A stretch of 64,000 nt of DNA from Neckera pumila. Taxonomy: Eukaryota; Streptophyta; Bryopsida; Hypnales; Neckeraceae. Positions 11,468 through 26,400 of this stretch are shown one piece after another. The position numbers were made by a program, and so were the translations under genes. Where the stretch lies: contig OZ018409.1 of assembly GCA_963969595.1 (NCBI GenBank), positions 12,600,520 through 12,664,519 on the forward strand, written 5' to 3'. The first letter of the stretch is position 1. Each line of letters starts with the position of its first letter. Under the pieces are notes generated by a model. It made no database searches, was not told where the DNA came from, and worked only from the letters and a program-made list of their open reading frames with translations.

Positions 11468-14400
11468 ATGGTCGGTGCGATGTACGACAAGAGCTTCTTC
11501 CCGTGGTCGCCATGGTTAACCCCAGAGGAAGCAAGGGAGGAACTGAAGACGCTCGAGCAGCGAATGTCTCCTTCCAACGTTTCATTTATTCAGTACCTGG
11601 AGGCGTTACAGGCCAATGGGCAAGCTCAATGCACCACTGTGTGGACAAAGGGAACCGTGGCTTACCGTTGCCGGACTTGCCAAGTCAATGACTCTAGGTT
11701 TGCCATTGCATATTCTTTCCTCCCCTCTCTCGTTGTGTCGCTAATTTTCGAGAAATTCATCTGATCTACCGCATTCTATTGCATTTCAAATCATCTGAGT
11801 CCATTAGAGGGGCGAGTTTTGCAGCGTTTGTGGCTTTTGAAGTCTCTATTTTCATGGATTCTTATTAGCCCAGAATGTGCTGTTTCATTTGATCTTGCTG
11901 CTCACTTACGGTTGCTGGTTTCTATCTACTACTGGAAAGAATTTTTTCTTGTTGAGTTAATAGCTCGTCTAGTATTGTCATCCACATGAGTCCCGAATCT
12001 TCATGATAGTGGGCGTCAGGGTTGGGTTTTTGATAGTTGTAGATATCTCTACCTATACAATAATTGGGCACCATGCATTTCCTGTCAGTAATTGCATTGA
12101 AAAGTGTAGCTAATGGATTGCTAGCCGGTTCGAGATACCAGTACCATCGGAGCCGGTTATTTCTTTGCTGTTGTATCTTGCTTTTTAGACATTTAGGGTT
12201 CTGACTTCTGATTTTAGCTCACTCTTAATACCTAAATTAATAGCCTGGACCGAAAACTGAATGCCTACTAGTCTTTTCTACATCATCATTTGATTGCATT
12301 TTACAAGTTTATTACTGCAAGCTTAGTTCACCTTTGAGCTGACCCCTCCCTTTCGTGATTTTTTGCAGTGCCATATGTGAGGGTTGTTTCTTGGAGGGTG
12401 AGCATAAAAAACACGACTATGGTAAGTGCATTGTAGCCATGGCCGGTTTACATTTTGCTCGATGCGTACTTCCTTGATGTTGATTAAGCCTTCCGACCTC
12501 ATCCTGATTCTCCTTCATTTTAGGTCATGCAATGTGTCCCTCACCCGGAATCGGCCTGTTGTATTGCTAGAGTAGTAGTGCTCCCTATCAGTATTAATGA
12601 TTATGTAGTCCTCAGTGCGTTGAATCCGATTCTTCTGTTTCTTGAGCATGGAATTGTCAGAGTTGGAGATTTTCCTGTGATGTTTGTTTCTAACGCATGA
12701 CACTATCTCTTTGTGTGCAGTAATGTATCACAGTGATTCCGGTGGTTGCTGCGACTGTGGGGATCCTGAGGCTTGGAAATATGATGGGTGAGTTCGCCAC
12801 TGGGATGGAAATGATGTTGTTATTCCCTTGTGGGTGTCCAATTTCCACGAGGATAAGTACACTGATGATTGTTGTGCAAGTCCGTCCTTTCAAAATATGT
12901 TAGCTAGCGCTGTGGTCTCTGTATGCTTTATTTAATCTTTACTTTTTTGAGATGTTTTATTTTCTAATGATTGATCTGAAATACTGAAATACTGAGCTGT
13001 GCTAGATTCTGGATTGACTTGAAGCCTGATTTTTATGTTATCTTCTACTTTTGATCTTTTAGTTATTTTTGTGTGCAAACCAAGATCGCTCCTATTGAGA
13101 CTGCATGCATTAGGATGCGATACATTGGAAACCCTTCGAAACATTTTAGACAGCTCGGAGTGCATTTTGCAGATTTTGCAGTGCACATCGTTGTGTGGAT
13201 CGTCAAGAACCTTCCGTGCCATCTGAATTCGAGCTTCCTTCGAAAGAATCAGGTTTGAGTCTGCTCTTGGAGCTTTCGCTTACAGAATTTCGTGGATCCC
13301 AGTTGGATCTTCAGCTTGTGTGCATGTTCTTTGTTTTCACTGACCGGAACTGTCCTTGATTCGACTGTTTTAGCTCTTAACTGAGCCTTTTAGTGATGTT
13401 ACTAGAGTGTGGTGTTCCTTTTGGTGATTTTGCTGTTATAGATTGGATTTCTATCGAATGTGAATTTATTGTGTAGTGGACCTTGCATGAGTGCGTCTTT
13501 ATTCTTCAGTTTGCAGCTTTACGAGGATTTGATGTATGAGTTGTGGATCATCTGGAGTTGATTTGATGTATGAGTTGTTCATCTGGAGCGTCCACATGAG
13601 GAGTTTGTAACATGTATTGCATTGACCAAGTTTGGTTTCTTGCTTCCATTGATTTTTGGTGTGTCAGTGAGAAAGGTCTTTCGCATGGTTTCCTTGGTCT
13701 TGGTCTGTATCTCAGAAACGAATCGAGAGCCACCAGTTTCTAAAGACAAATTGACAGAGACGGCTATTGTTTTTCTCGATTGGCTAAAGCAGGTATTCCG
13801 TGGGCTTCCTCATTTGTGGTTTCTCTCATACCTGAAGCTTCTTACTAGCTCTTCTATTTCTAATATTAGTTAGATTTAACTTGTGGTTCTTTTCAATTGG
13901 TGAGTAAGAGACTTAAGTTGCATGTATGCATTAAGAGACTTCAATGCTGACAATTTCTTGTTTTCTAAAGCATGTTACAAAGTATGCGCCTATTTTTGCT
14001 AATTCTTCTGCTGTCTTCTATGAAAATCATTTTTCCAGTTGTGCTCCTTGGATGCTCTTCGCAAGATTGTGTGTTGGGAAGTCGTCCAGGTGACTCTGTG
14101 GGATAGGGAGACACTTGAGGTGAGTCACTCAAGCTAGCTTGTTAATCTCACCACTGATGTTCATATTTACGCAAAATTTAATGTCACCTGGGTGTTACTT
14201 AATTACTGTCTACAATTCGTAGTAGCATTTTGCATCTGCATTTGACAATTCTTTTCTGAAAGAAGATTGTGAAATTGAGTGTCAACTGAGAGAGTGTCAT
14301 CAGATTCCTCCTAGATTTTTTTATTTATAGGTTGGACTTTTTCCTTTTTAACCCCTAATCTACTTGGCGGTGTTTTTATCAGAAATGAGAGGACGACCTT

Positions 14401-17400
14401 TTTGACTCCTGTTAAATGGATCTTGAAATATCATGACTCATTTCTCTAATCAACCTCAGCTTGTCTGCAGGTTAAATCGCCGTTGCAGGTTCTCTTGAAG
14501 ACATTCGCTAGCATGCCGGAAGAGATCTTGCAGGGGGTAATGTTCTGGCAAATTTATATCGTGGGCTTTGTCCTTATTTATTTATCATGTATCTATCTCT
14601 ACAATTGGGACTGAATCTGGATCGTGAAGAATTTCCCTTGCCTTAGTCTGCGAGAAGGTGATATGATAGCTTGTGGGTTTTCTTGATTGTTTGATTTTGA
14701 TATCCTGACTTATTTGATTGTACTTGTTCTGGTTTGACTGATATTCCTTTACGTAATGGTTTTGGCAGGAAACGACCTTGTTTCTGCAGATGCTGTACAA
14801 TCCAGTATTTAAGCAGCAATATTCTGAGGAACTTATGAAACAGTACCAAACGATGATTGAAAGCGCGGTTGATAAAATTGTCAAAGATGAAGATCATCTT
14901 ATCAAACACTTCAAAGATCTTGACTCATGTCTGGATAGAGGTACGGTAACAAGTAGTACGATAGGCGAAGGTTTGCAACATGTGAAATCTTTATGGATTT
15001 TAATAATTGTTCTAGATGTTCTCTGTGCTGATTTGCTATTTTATTTGTGACTGTGTGTGGCAGTCATGGTGCAACTTTTTAATGTCCCCAATATGGACTT
15101 GATCAAGAAGATGGATTTACTGGGATTATTTGTAACGGTTTTCCGTAAGATCTTAAAGCGCTGCCTGAAAAGGTACTGACTGAAGTTCGTTATTAAAATC
15201 TCGAAATCTTTATTTCTGGTTTTATTTTATTTTTGAAGAATTTCAAGTTTCTTACTGTATGCCTTGAACATACAAGCTGGATTTTGTGAACGCTGACAAT
15301 CAATGTATCTCAGGGGTACCAACGTCGTGGATGTTACGGATCCAAGAATTGAGAATAAGGTAAGTGAAAGCAATCTCATGTGAGAATAGTTATTATGAGT
15401 CGTTTTTTAGTGCTCCTATATTAACCTGCTGAAATTTTTACCTTTTTCACTTCATATATTCATTAATGTCTTTTGCTGATTTTCCCTGATTTAAGAGATG
15501 TTACGTGGTTCGGAGAAAATTTCACAGCTTTTAGGTGTCTTAGTATATAATACGGGTTTCGTTGGAGGTCGGGTTTTGGCGAACAATAACAGAATTCTTA
15601 TTCGTAGCTGTCTTAAGAGATGCAAGGTTGTTTCACGGTTACGTAAGTGCTAATCAAAAAATAAACTCTATCGTCCCCGTCTTGTAGGCGTACTTGAGAC
15701 CTCAAGGGGACTTGCGTTTGATTGTAGCTCATCAATCCGTAGCTCAACATCTGCTTGAAGAGCAGCCCGATGTCTTCACGTCTATTCTGGACGTCCTCGC
15801 TTCACTCCAGGTTTGATTCTTTGTCTCCATGTTTGTCAATTCTGAAGCACTTTCTTATGTGTCACGCTTATGCCTACGACTATCTTGAATGAATACTGAA
15901 AAATAATACAGACAGTTGCATGTCTCTAATTCTTCGTGACATTTTGCCAAGAATCAGCAATGACGTTATTTTTTCACGAAGAATAATTTGATTTTTTGAT
16001 ATAACGATGCATGTTTTCCTTTATGCAGTGGATGAATCCTTACTCCACAGCAAAGAATGTCGATTTTGAGGAGCAGAATGAATGGACATTGGCTATCCAA
16101 CTTGAGGTCGGAACTTTTGGCACATATTCTTGTCATTATATTCTCAAAGTGGCACGTTTGGATGCAAAAAATGGAGACAGTTGGATTTTCTTTTTGAATA
16201 TGCTGATTACCTTTAGTCCTTGGGATTTACGTATGTGTAACCAATATAGAAACATTATTCATTGATTACTTGACGATTTTCAAGGTGTTTTTCTTGCAGA
16301 TGAATACCATGGCCATCGTGTTTCAGCTTGTGTCTCGATGCTACTCAATGTATAGGCCTGAGTTGGAGGAGTCAGTTGAAACAGCTAGGAATACTTTATT
16401 ATCAGCTGGTTTTTGCACGTTGGACCGTCTGCGTAGTTATTTGAAAGAGGCAAGTAACCTTAGTGCGCTCTATTGACCTGCCTCTTACCATTATATATTT
16501 GATACACTTGTATGTCAATCGAAGGGACTCAGTTGTACGATGTACTTGATTTGACTCGCGTGCTTAGAGATTGCAGAAATTTGGGTTCTCGTTTGTTTAT
16601 ATGCTTGTATGATGGACCTACTACGCAAGTATGAAATTTTCTTTGTCTTAGTTCTTGAATGGCAGGAGAGAGCATGTGATTTAATTTTAATTTTAAAGTA
16701 ATTTATTTTATTTTATTTTGTGCAACTCGCAAGTGTAGGTTACTGAGTTCTAGGATGCTCCACATGGATCTGATTGATCTTGGAATAGTTTGAGGAATGA
16801 GCTAATATAGATTATCGTAATGACGGTCTTATGTGCAGGAATCAACGTTACAAATATTGAATAGTACAACTTGCAATACTCCTGTGTCGCTCCATATTCC
16901 TCTCCATAGGACGTTGAGTGCCATATTGGCCAAGCTTGCACTGTTACCTTGGAAGGATACGAAGAGTGGGTTCCTCTCCAGCTTGAACTTGGGCTATTCT
17001 GAGGAAGAGGTATGTTTCAAGTATTTGGTGCCACAATGTCAGAATTCTTTCAAGTTCCAATCTCTTTAATTGTAGATGGACTTGGAGTATATGGAAAGGC
17101 TCGGAGTATGATGGAGATGATCTTTAGAAAACCTTTTCATGAACAGTTCAGCCTTTGCACCTGCATCATTTGATTCAAAAATGTTTTGCGTCTTATGTTC
17201 ATGGTCGATCAGGTGCTGGCATTGATGGAGCACCCTTTACGCATCACTGTTTGGATGGCACAGGCAAATTTCTTTTGCGCTTTCTTTTTCATGTCTGCAT
17301 ACTGTCCTGCACCAGATCTTCTCACTAATTTCAATTGTCGGTTGTAAATCATAAGCTCTTGCTGATCCGAATTTGATTTGAAATTGGAGTAGAAGCTAGT

Positions 17401-20400
17401 TTTAGATTAGTATCATAGCTGTGGCATAATGAATATTAAGTTCATGGTCAATTTGCGGTGGTTTGTGAAGAATGCAGTGCATCATGATTGGTACATTCTT
17501 TTTTTCATCTGATATGCAGTCGGTACCTCTACTAACTATCTTATTTGAATTTTAGATTCGAGCAAGCAGATGGTTTGATGTGTCAGATGACTTCAGTCGT
17601 TTGGAGCTCATTTATCGTTCAAGTTTTTGGCATGATCAGTAAGTTACTATCTCGGCATTAAAATATACCTTTTGGGTGTTAAAATTTGCTACCTGCTAAT
17701 TTGTTTCAGTCATGGGTAGGAATTGTAAAGTCGGTTTTAATGTAATTGATGCTTTACAAGAGCTCAAATTCTAGGAGCTTATTGTATTATAGTAGTAAAC
17801 GTTTGAATCCGCTTTCCATATTTTGTCTTAGCCGTTTTCGAATGGAAAGTGTCGCCTACTGTAACTGACATAGGTTTTATCACCTGTTCTGGCATGCACC
17901 TCAGCTGTTTGTTCTAGAACTTAGGTTTCAGTCTGAATAAGAATATACGCCTAGTTTCAAGCATGTCGAGAGGATCAATACTATGTCATATATACCTAAG
18001 CAAGGAATATATAGCTTCTCTAGTGCAGGTTGGCGACCCAACTGAATTTTCTGAGAAATAAAGGCGCCCATATATTATAATTGTTTGTTGGTATATCTTG
18101 CTGTCGTATGTTTGAGCATGTAGATTAATGATCGAAGAATGAGAATTCCTGACTTTTGTTTGCATTAATAAGTGACAATCTTTCTGTGACAATCCTCAGG
18201 TCGATGGATATGGATATATTACTGTTGCAATTCTGTGCCGTAGCGCGAGAAAATATGGAGTGCGCAATATTTAAGCGAATAGCGGAGCGCTTTGAGGTAG
18301 TCAGGCTATGAAAGGATTTTGAGGCTGAGTAGGATTGCGAGTGCTAGCTGTGCAACTCTAGAAGTGGTTGATGCATATAGAGCTATTCCATACTCTCTCT
18401 GGGTGTTGCTTTGCAAACTTTGGTGGGATTTCTTTCTCTTGCCAGACAGAACCTGTGTGCATTGATACGTAACTTATTTTACTAAATGCAACACGTTTTA
18501 TTGGCAGCTGATGGAGTTGGTATCGTCTCCCCTGTTGAACCATGGAAATCTTGAAGGGGACAAAATTCTTTTGTTGCAGGATTTCATGCGATTAGTTTTG
18601 CTGGTAAAGCACCTATGCCCCTGTCGATTCTGCAGCGAGTTCATACCGAGGATACTATACTCTCTTTTGAGGACCTTGTTTTCTATTTTATCGATGCTTG
18701 GATACCAGTGGAGGATCACGGATTAGAATTTATGGCAAGGACGCGTGTGTTCTAATCTTTTGGCAGATCATTTCTTTTCCATGAAATGCATGTTTTTAAA
18801 TTTGAGTTCTGTTTCTTCAGATCGTTCGGGAGCGTCGCAATACGGGAATGAAGGAGGTGAGAGTTTCTCTGTGCTTTGTCGCTATCTTATGATGGCATGA
18901 TGGGGTTGTTGCTTTCCTATTCTGATTACTATAGACAACCGTCATTGGTCTACTTGATAATCACCATGTTATTTCTAAAATGATCTGTTAAAGTTTATCA
19001 TCTGGCACTGTGCTTCTCCATTGTTGTAGGAGGATTGTCTACGCTACGATGTCATCCAGTGGCTTTGTGTGAGGGATCAGACGTATTCCCAGGTGAGATG
19101 GTCGCTCTTTTTCTCATTTCATATTTGGCTTAGAGTCTATCTCTCTGGGTTCAAAGGTTTACAGCAGTGTTCTGCTTGGTACCGGTTCAAGGTGTTAGTT
19201 GTCCTTTGTAAATGACATGCCCAATCTGACCATGCATCTCTACGTCAGCTCTGTCGTGCACTCAGTGCAGTTCCAGTGGATCATCCACAACTGACTGAAA
19301 TGCTGGAGAAAGTGGCTTATTTTCATGATCCGAAGGTAACCCTGCATACATCTGCTAAATTGAAAGTTATCTTACTAGCGTAGTAATACATCTCCAACCG
19401 TTTTGTCTGAGATCATGTTGAAACTCTCTATATTTCACGCTACTAAAAGGACTTTCTGGTGTTTAGACTGGATTTGCATATCATTTGGACTCCTGTGTGT
19501 TTACCGTTAGTTTCTCGGTGACTAGGTTCAAGAGAGAGGGTATTACCAGTTGAAGGCTGAGTACTGGCAGGAGTTTGACCCTTTATTCTCTCATTTTTAT
19601 GCAAATGAACTGGAAGATGCTCAGGTAAGTTAGCGAATATGTGATTTTTGTGAAACGGTATTGCTTCAGTTTTCCTATTGTTGCATGCGCAATTTTCAAA
19701 ATGTAATGTCCGTTTAAGTTTCTGCCATGAAGTTAAGAGCAAGACCGTAAGCTGGTTGTAAACACTACAAATCTCAATAGTGAATTTTGACATTGATGTC
19801 CAGTTCTGGAATGTCTGTTATCTGGTTTTGCCAAATGCGTAAGTGTTTATATGATACATGTTTGTCTTGCTTCTTTATCGAAGCTGATGGTATGATCTGC
19901 TTGTATACCCGCAGGAGAGAGCAGTGAACATTGGAAAAAGACCACAATCCTGGCGGATCACACCATTTGGGGATGTGAAGCCGCCCTACAACCGTCTAAT
20001 TAATCTTCTCCACACAGAGGTATTAGCTCAAGTTCTTACACTTATGTCTGGTGAACTTCTTCGTAAGGATATTAAAATTGGTTTCATCTACATCCGAAGT
20101 GTTCCTCATTTATGACAATGGATAGTTGAGTTAGCTTTGCTTCTGGTGTTTACCATAGCTCCTCTGCCACACGATAAAGTCTCAAGCATTCCTGAATTGA
20201 GTCGTTACGGTGCTCATGAATATGTGATGTGCAAGCATAATGCAGAGTCCATCAGATCTCTTAGTCTCGTTCTCTATATTTTTATGTCCGAGACGTCTTC
20301 ATAATATTTTCGCAAACACTACAATGATGGGTTAGAGTCTTGCTCACTTAAGTCCTAGATTTTCTGGATATCAACACGCGTTTTACAGGACTGGTGTGAT

Positions 20401-23400
20401 GATATGATGACAGGAATGCCATCAGCTTTTGTGGAATGTTTTGAACTATGTCTGCGCTCTTGTCGTGAATGATTCTACAGCCACTGCTTGTGAATCACTG
20501 GGGGTTACAGCCTTGCAAATGTTGGCGCTTGCACTTCAGGATCGGAGGTACAGAACTATAACACTAGAACTATTTGAGTTTTCCCAAAATTGTGTGGTCC
20601 GTCAAGTCATGCTTTTATGCCAACTGCTCTTTTAATGCCAACATCTTTATACTGGCATAGATCTTTGAATATCGTTCGATTATAATTCATCCTTGGTGAT
20701 AGTTTTGATTAGATTTTGTGGTCGGTAGGGCACTAGTATGTCAAGATTGGTAATCAAAATATCTTATGGTCCTCAACAGTCTTAGGCTGGCACGACAACC
20801 AGATGCTTGGAAGGTAAATCGAGTCAGTGCTACGCTTCTTCGGAGATGAATTTTATGTTCATTTTTTACTTTTGCAGAGAGGATCCAGAAAGGTTTCCTG
20901 CAGTCGCAGAGACTTGGCAACTTCCTCTCTTGTCCTCCAATGACATTTATTATAATATAAATCGAAAACCTCAGCATAATCAAAATACAGGGTTTATGGA
21001 TTGGGGCATATATCAAGCAGAGTCTCCAAGCATTCTTGATTTGCTTCGCAAATTGAAGAATGTGAAGTATGCTCCCCGTAAGTTGGCTTTTGATCCTCAT
21101 CATAATGGGTTGGTATCTTAGACTCTTATTAGAAGGCTATGCTATATCGTTCCTTTGTATTAACATCCACCATGTGAAGGTTCAATATACTCATAATGGT
21201 AAGCTATAACGTATTTTTCCTATGTTCAGGATTGGTTGACTCTGTGCATTACGTAATGGATATCCTAAGGGCGTGTCCATATAACTCAACATTTGTAGAT
21301 TCACCAAAAGAGACAGATTTGAACCTGTCGCCGAAATCACACGTAAGTTATCTTTGCTCGGCTGCTTGTCTAATTTCAAGTGTTTCACTAGTTTCCCACT
21401 GCGCATCGGCATGCTGCAATAGTTGAACATGGCTGTTAGAACTCATGTGAATAACTTGTACTATCACTTCATGCATTTTCCAGGCCCGAGTGAATATGAC
21501 AGAGGAAGACGAACATCTGCAGAAGAAACAACGGCAGGAGGCTATTATGGCTCAATTCAAAGCCAAGTATGATTTTCTAATGATACTCAATGTTTGCCTT
21601 TCTTGACTAACTGGGTTGTTTGCGTTAATTATCTTCATGAAATTCAAAGTAGACATAATTATCCAAGTCGTGAAGAAAGTTCCCATCTCCAAATATCTAT
21701 TTGGCTACTCTTGTGGAACCTTTTGTTGAGAATATTCAGTCCTAAAATCATTATTGTTATTATTTGGACAGGCAGAGTGCATTCCTGGAGCAGTTTGAAG
21801 ACAGCGACAATGACGAATGCATGAGTCCTTGTCATACAGGCAGTAAGTTAGAAGCAGGGAATAGTTCTTCAACAGACTTCTCCTGTGCTGGTGCTGGAAG
21901 TGAAAAAGCCTCTGTGGAGGCACTTGAAGTCCATGAGTGTGCATTTTGTCGTAGTGAGGTAACTTCTATTTTAAGTGTCTGTTTTTTATGGCTTTTAGGC
22001 GATGATGATACTAGTTTCCATGTTGAGAACCGATGTTTGTTCTTCCTTTTCGCATGGCAGCTGAATTTCTTTTCAATTATGTTCGTTCAAATGCTAACCC
22101 CTGTCCGGGCATCTTATTGTCTTGGCTGTGTATTGAACATTCAGTGCCTGATTCGTTCCAGCGTACAGAAACACTGCGCGTTCATCCCTTCCTTACCGTT
22201 TCTTTTCTCTTTGCAGTGTGGTGGCAATGACAAATCAATAGGCTGGATTGCTCTGGTGCAACGTTATAATATGCCAAAGCTATTCATATCGCAGAGGAAA
22301 GAGGTGACCAGCAAAGAGAATGCCGAGAGCATAGTTAAGAGGAGCCACGCGACAGAAAACCGCCATTTACCAAGAGATACCGATGCCAAGCAGTTGGTCG
22401 TGTATATGGGAGAAAGTACAATCGATCATGTACCTACAGAGCATGTCCGTTGTTGTGGCCATCAGGTAATGTGGCTTTGTCCCACTGCCAATATCGCACT
22501 AAGAAGAGACCACAAGTGTACTTCTCTTGTGTGTAGTGTTTCTTTATGGTCTCGTGTCTCTCTTGGGTATTAATGGCCGCGGATGTCAGTTAATATCTAA
22601 CTTCAAGCATTGTTGTCAAGTTATGATGGTATTTGAAAATCGAATGTATATGAGAAGCATGTTCTATGATCTGTGTTTCATCGATTTAGATGTAATATTT
22701 ATTAGGACAGATTTATAGCCTGTATGTTCAGGAGGCACAAAATTTAGCTGATGGTGAATGTGTAGGCTACTTAAGTAGCTGATTCTGAAGTTTGTGAATA
22801 AAAGTAAACACCATTGATTTGTTTTCTCTGCGATCCAGATGCATCAGGAATGCTTTCAAAGTTACCATGATTCTCTTGTTAGAAGACATTGTGGCCAGAC
22901 AACCTATGAAGGTAATCTCTTTGACCTCTTTAACAAATTTTGTGTCACGCTCGATTTAAGCAACTTCTTGTCTTTGCTTGTAATATGGTAAACAATTCCT
23001 TCACCTCTTCTGGAGTTTCAGAAGCTGTTACAAATCCGTGACTCCAGAGTGTACTTGTGAATTTTGGTTTTCAGGCAAAAGCATAATTGAACTCCACAGG
23101 ACAGAGTTCCTCTGCCCTATTTGCCGTCGACTAGCAAATGTGCTACTGCCTATTGTGCATCAAGGACGTTTTTCAAGAATACTGCAAGCTTGTGAGCTTG
23201 ATAACCAAAAAAATTATTGGGAGAAGTTTTGGAAGAAAAGCAAAAATCTGCCTGGAGCATTGGAACAGTTTGCTGTCCAGGTAATGTAATCTTGCCTTTT
23301 GTAGTTTATGCTAGTTTTATTTGTTTGAAGTTTCTAACTACAAGGACGACCCTTTGCCTGCAGCTGTAACGGTTGTTCCTGAAATTTATCTTGATACCTT

Positions 23401-26400
23401 CAGTAGTCAATGAGGACTTAGTTCTCTTGGCAAGTGTAACATTGTGGAAGTTGGACTTACATGTTTAAAGCGTTGTGGTCCTGTGACAGAGTTTGAACGT
23501 GAGGAGCAATTTTCTGAAAGAAGTGGAAGTAAAGGTTTTACCGAAGTGCCCTGTAAGTGATCCTGTGATCCTGCTGGCTGTTTCTATGGGGCGTTCCTTT
23601 CCTTGTCGTTCCAGGAAGTGCTTTGTAAACTATTTATTCCTTCCAATATGTATGTTGACATGGTTGATTCTGGCAGCTTGAGGCAAAATTCTTTTTTTGC
23701 TGCAATCCTTATTTTTGAAAATGACTCCTTTAAACGTTTTTACATGGCACCTTAATTGCCTTGTGTATTGTTTCTGTGGTATGTGAGTAGTTTCCTTCGT
23801 GATCTTGAGCACAAGGATGTAAAACTACATTGACCACCAATGATGTGTATAGTTTTTATGTTCAGTTGTGCTTAAAGGTTGTCTTGGGCTTCTCGGAATC
23901 ACATATCCTAGATTTTGCAGGTATTTTGGGAAGTTTTTGCTTCAAACATCACCCATTGTGAAGTGGAGACAAGAGAGGAGCTTCCGGAAGCTGCACAAGC
24001 GTCCACAGCCTCAAGCCAGCTAAGTGATCAGCACGTATGGGGTGGGGATGCGGGACATTGGATTGCCATTCGGGAACTGGGGAAATTAGCAATAGTCTCC
24101 AACACCCTAGATAGAGGTACGGATCTTATCCACCTTTGCTAGTCTCAAGACAGGAATAACTACACTTCTTTACTCTTCACAACTGATAGGTATTTCTTGA
24201 GGTAGAACACGAACGACAATAGCCTTTTGGAAATGAATGTTAATGCTTTATGGTTGATATGAAGCACTTTTTCTTGTATTCACAGGACAAGAAATGGCGA
24301 CCAAGAGAGAAAAGGTGAAGAGCGTTTTGAAAATAATCTCACCATTTCTACAGAATAGGGATTATTCAATTCAGAACCAATATCTTAGAAATTTTTTCTC
24401 GGCAGTACATGATTTATTCGTCAGGCTTCAGAGGTCAATTGAGGAAATTCATCATCCAGAAGAGCTGAAGGACAGTAAGATCTTGGGGAAGTCCTGCTAT
24501 GTGGCAGAGAGAGCAGATTCGCTAGATAAGCCAATTGCAAGCGGTTCCTTGAATCCAATCTCTGCATTCATGAATCCTGATGGGCAGAATCGAGAACCTC
24601 CGAGTTGGACATCATCCGAGCCTACACCTTGGACATCATCAGAGTCTCCAAGGCCGGAAATTTTCAGAGCAAGAGGGATGCCTGCAGGGGTTGCCGCTGG
24701 TGTTGACACGGAGACTAATGAAAGCAGAGACATATATGCAGCACGTCTCGAGGACCACCGTGATGTGTATCCGTCTTTGGCAGTTAACCCTCAGGAAAGT
24801 GAATCTCTCGGTCAACTTGAGCCGGCCCAAATCGACATGGAGTGGAGCTCCACAATTCTAGAAAGCAGTATCTTCGAAGCTGATCCGTTTTGGCTTCTCA
24901 TTTTATTTTTGAGTGTAAGTATTGTCCTCTTTGGAGTTTTGTGGGTTCTTTTTACCCTTTTCTCTGAGAAATTCTCAGTTGATTTCTCGCCAAAAGTTGC
25001 TAATGATCCTCCTTCGAAATATTTGTCTGGTTTAACATCCGTCAACCTAGACAGATTTGATGGTGTCATCTTCAAGGATGTCACCTGATACATGGAACTT
25101 CTATTTTGCAATCATTCTGTGTTTAGGATTTTATAGTGGGAGATTCCCCTTCATTTTGAGAGAATTACGTTGCACGAAAATATGATGTCAATCTAGTAAG
25201 TAATTTTGAAAATGTCATAGAACTGATGTGGAGAAGTTTAAAGTTCTGTTTTTCATCTGTTTTTTCTTTGCAGGCGTTTCCTGGATTGCCCAAAGTGGAA
25301 GAGGTTCTGCTGCTGGTTAAGTTCGCATACACCATGGCCTTGACTCAGGGTTTACTAGCCTGTTCTAGGTTGCAGAGTAATGACGACGTGCTGAACTTGG
25401 AAAGAGAGTGGGGTGATGTGGTCCAATGCACGTGTTTGCCTTTCCTGCGGAGAGCAGCCTTGCTGGTCTTTCTCTATCCCATTTCAATTACTCTGTTCCT
25501 TAGTTAGCGTAATATTTCACAATCATAAAAATCAAGGAAATGCCGTTTTTTCCTGACAAGTTTTGTGGATGAAGAAAAGAGAAAATAGTATGCACATCAA
25601 ATTTCTTTTGAACTCATTGAATCGAGCTCAGAGATGCTAAGATATAGGCTATTTTTCTCTCGAAGCTAGAGAAGTCACACGAAGAGTATTCTTGGAGTGT
25701 TTTGAAATGATTTGAGATGTTGTCATCAAGTTGTTGAAGTTGATAATCACCAGTTGCTTGCGCTAAATGACTGATTATCATCTGATACATTTGTAGGTGC
25801 AAATTATTACCGATGAAGGCTTCAGGCAGAAGTACAATGGTTCAGGTATAATTTGTTTCGGATGAATGGACATGATTGGCAACAAAATGATTTTGGCAGG
25901 CTTAGAAGGCACTCTTGCATCGTAGTTTGTAAGTATTTTAGGGCATTGTATACATCTTCTCAACATCGTTTAAGCAGGATATTCCGGAATATCTGAAAGC
26001 ATGGAGTTCTGCTTGCAGGCAGGAGGGTCATGGATACCTCGTATTTGCAGCAGGAGTTGGGTCTGGCAGATACCTACAAAATCTGCACAAGTTATTCAGG
26101 TCAGATCCCTTGTACATTCTGCGTATTTCATTAAAGCTTTTGAGGGATGTTGATTATCTGATATTTTAACTGGAATGACCAAGAGCGTTACATAAATTTC
26201 TGTTATTTATAACCTTCGAAGTTCTTATGCAATTCAAAATTATTGTGCTGATTACATAGCATGTGGTTTCTGCTGCACCAGGTGCAAATGTGACGGGACC
26301 GTCTCTGTTACAACAGCTGCGACTTGATCATGTGAGTGAGCAAACCATACATTTTGAGAGTCGGAATGGATCTGAAACTAGTCCGTTGAGAATGTTCAAC

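Noticed and set aside
13035..13258. Alternative first frames for E3 exon 4
   Set aside because: Two long frames span this region, but only 13173-13252 in the third frame gives the FCSAH end of the UBR box and fits both splice phases.
18604..18726. Continuation of the exon 18 frame
   Set aside because: It ends in a stop and does not resemble the family. The donor at 18603 joins in frame to 18821-18856, which encodes the expected VRERRNTG stretch.
21764..22573. 269-codon open frame as a single exon
   Set aside because: Only 21772-21958 and 22217-22465 match the E3 family and have splice sites; the middle and end are intron read-through.
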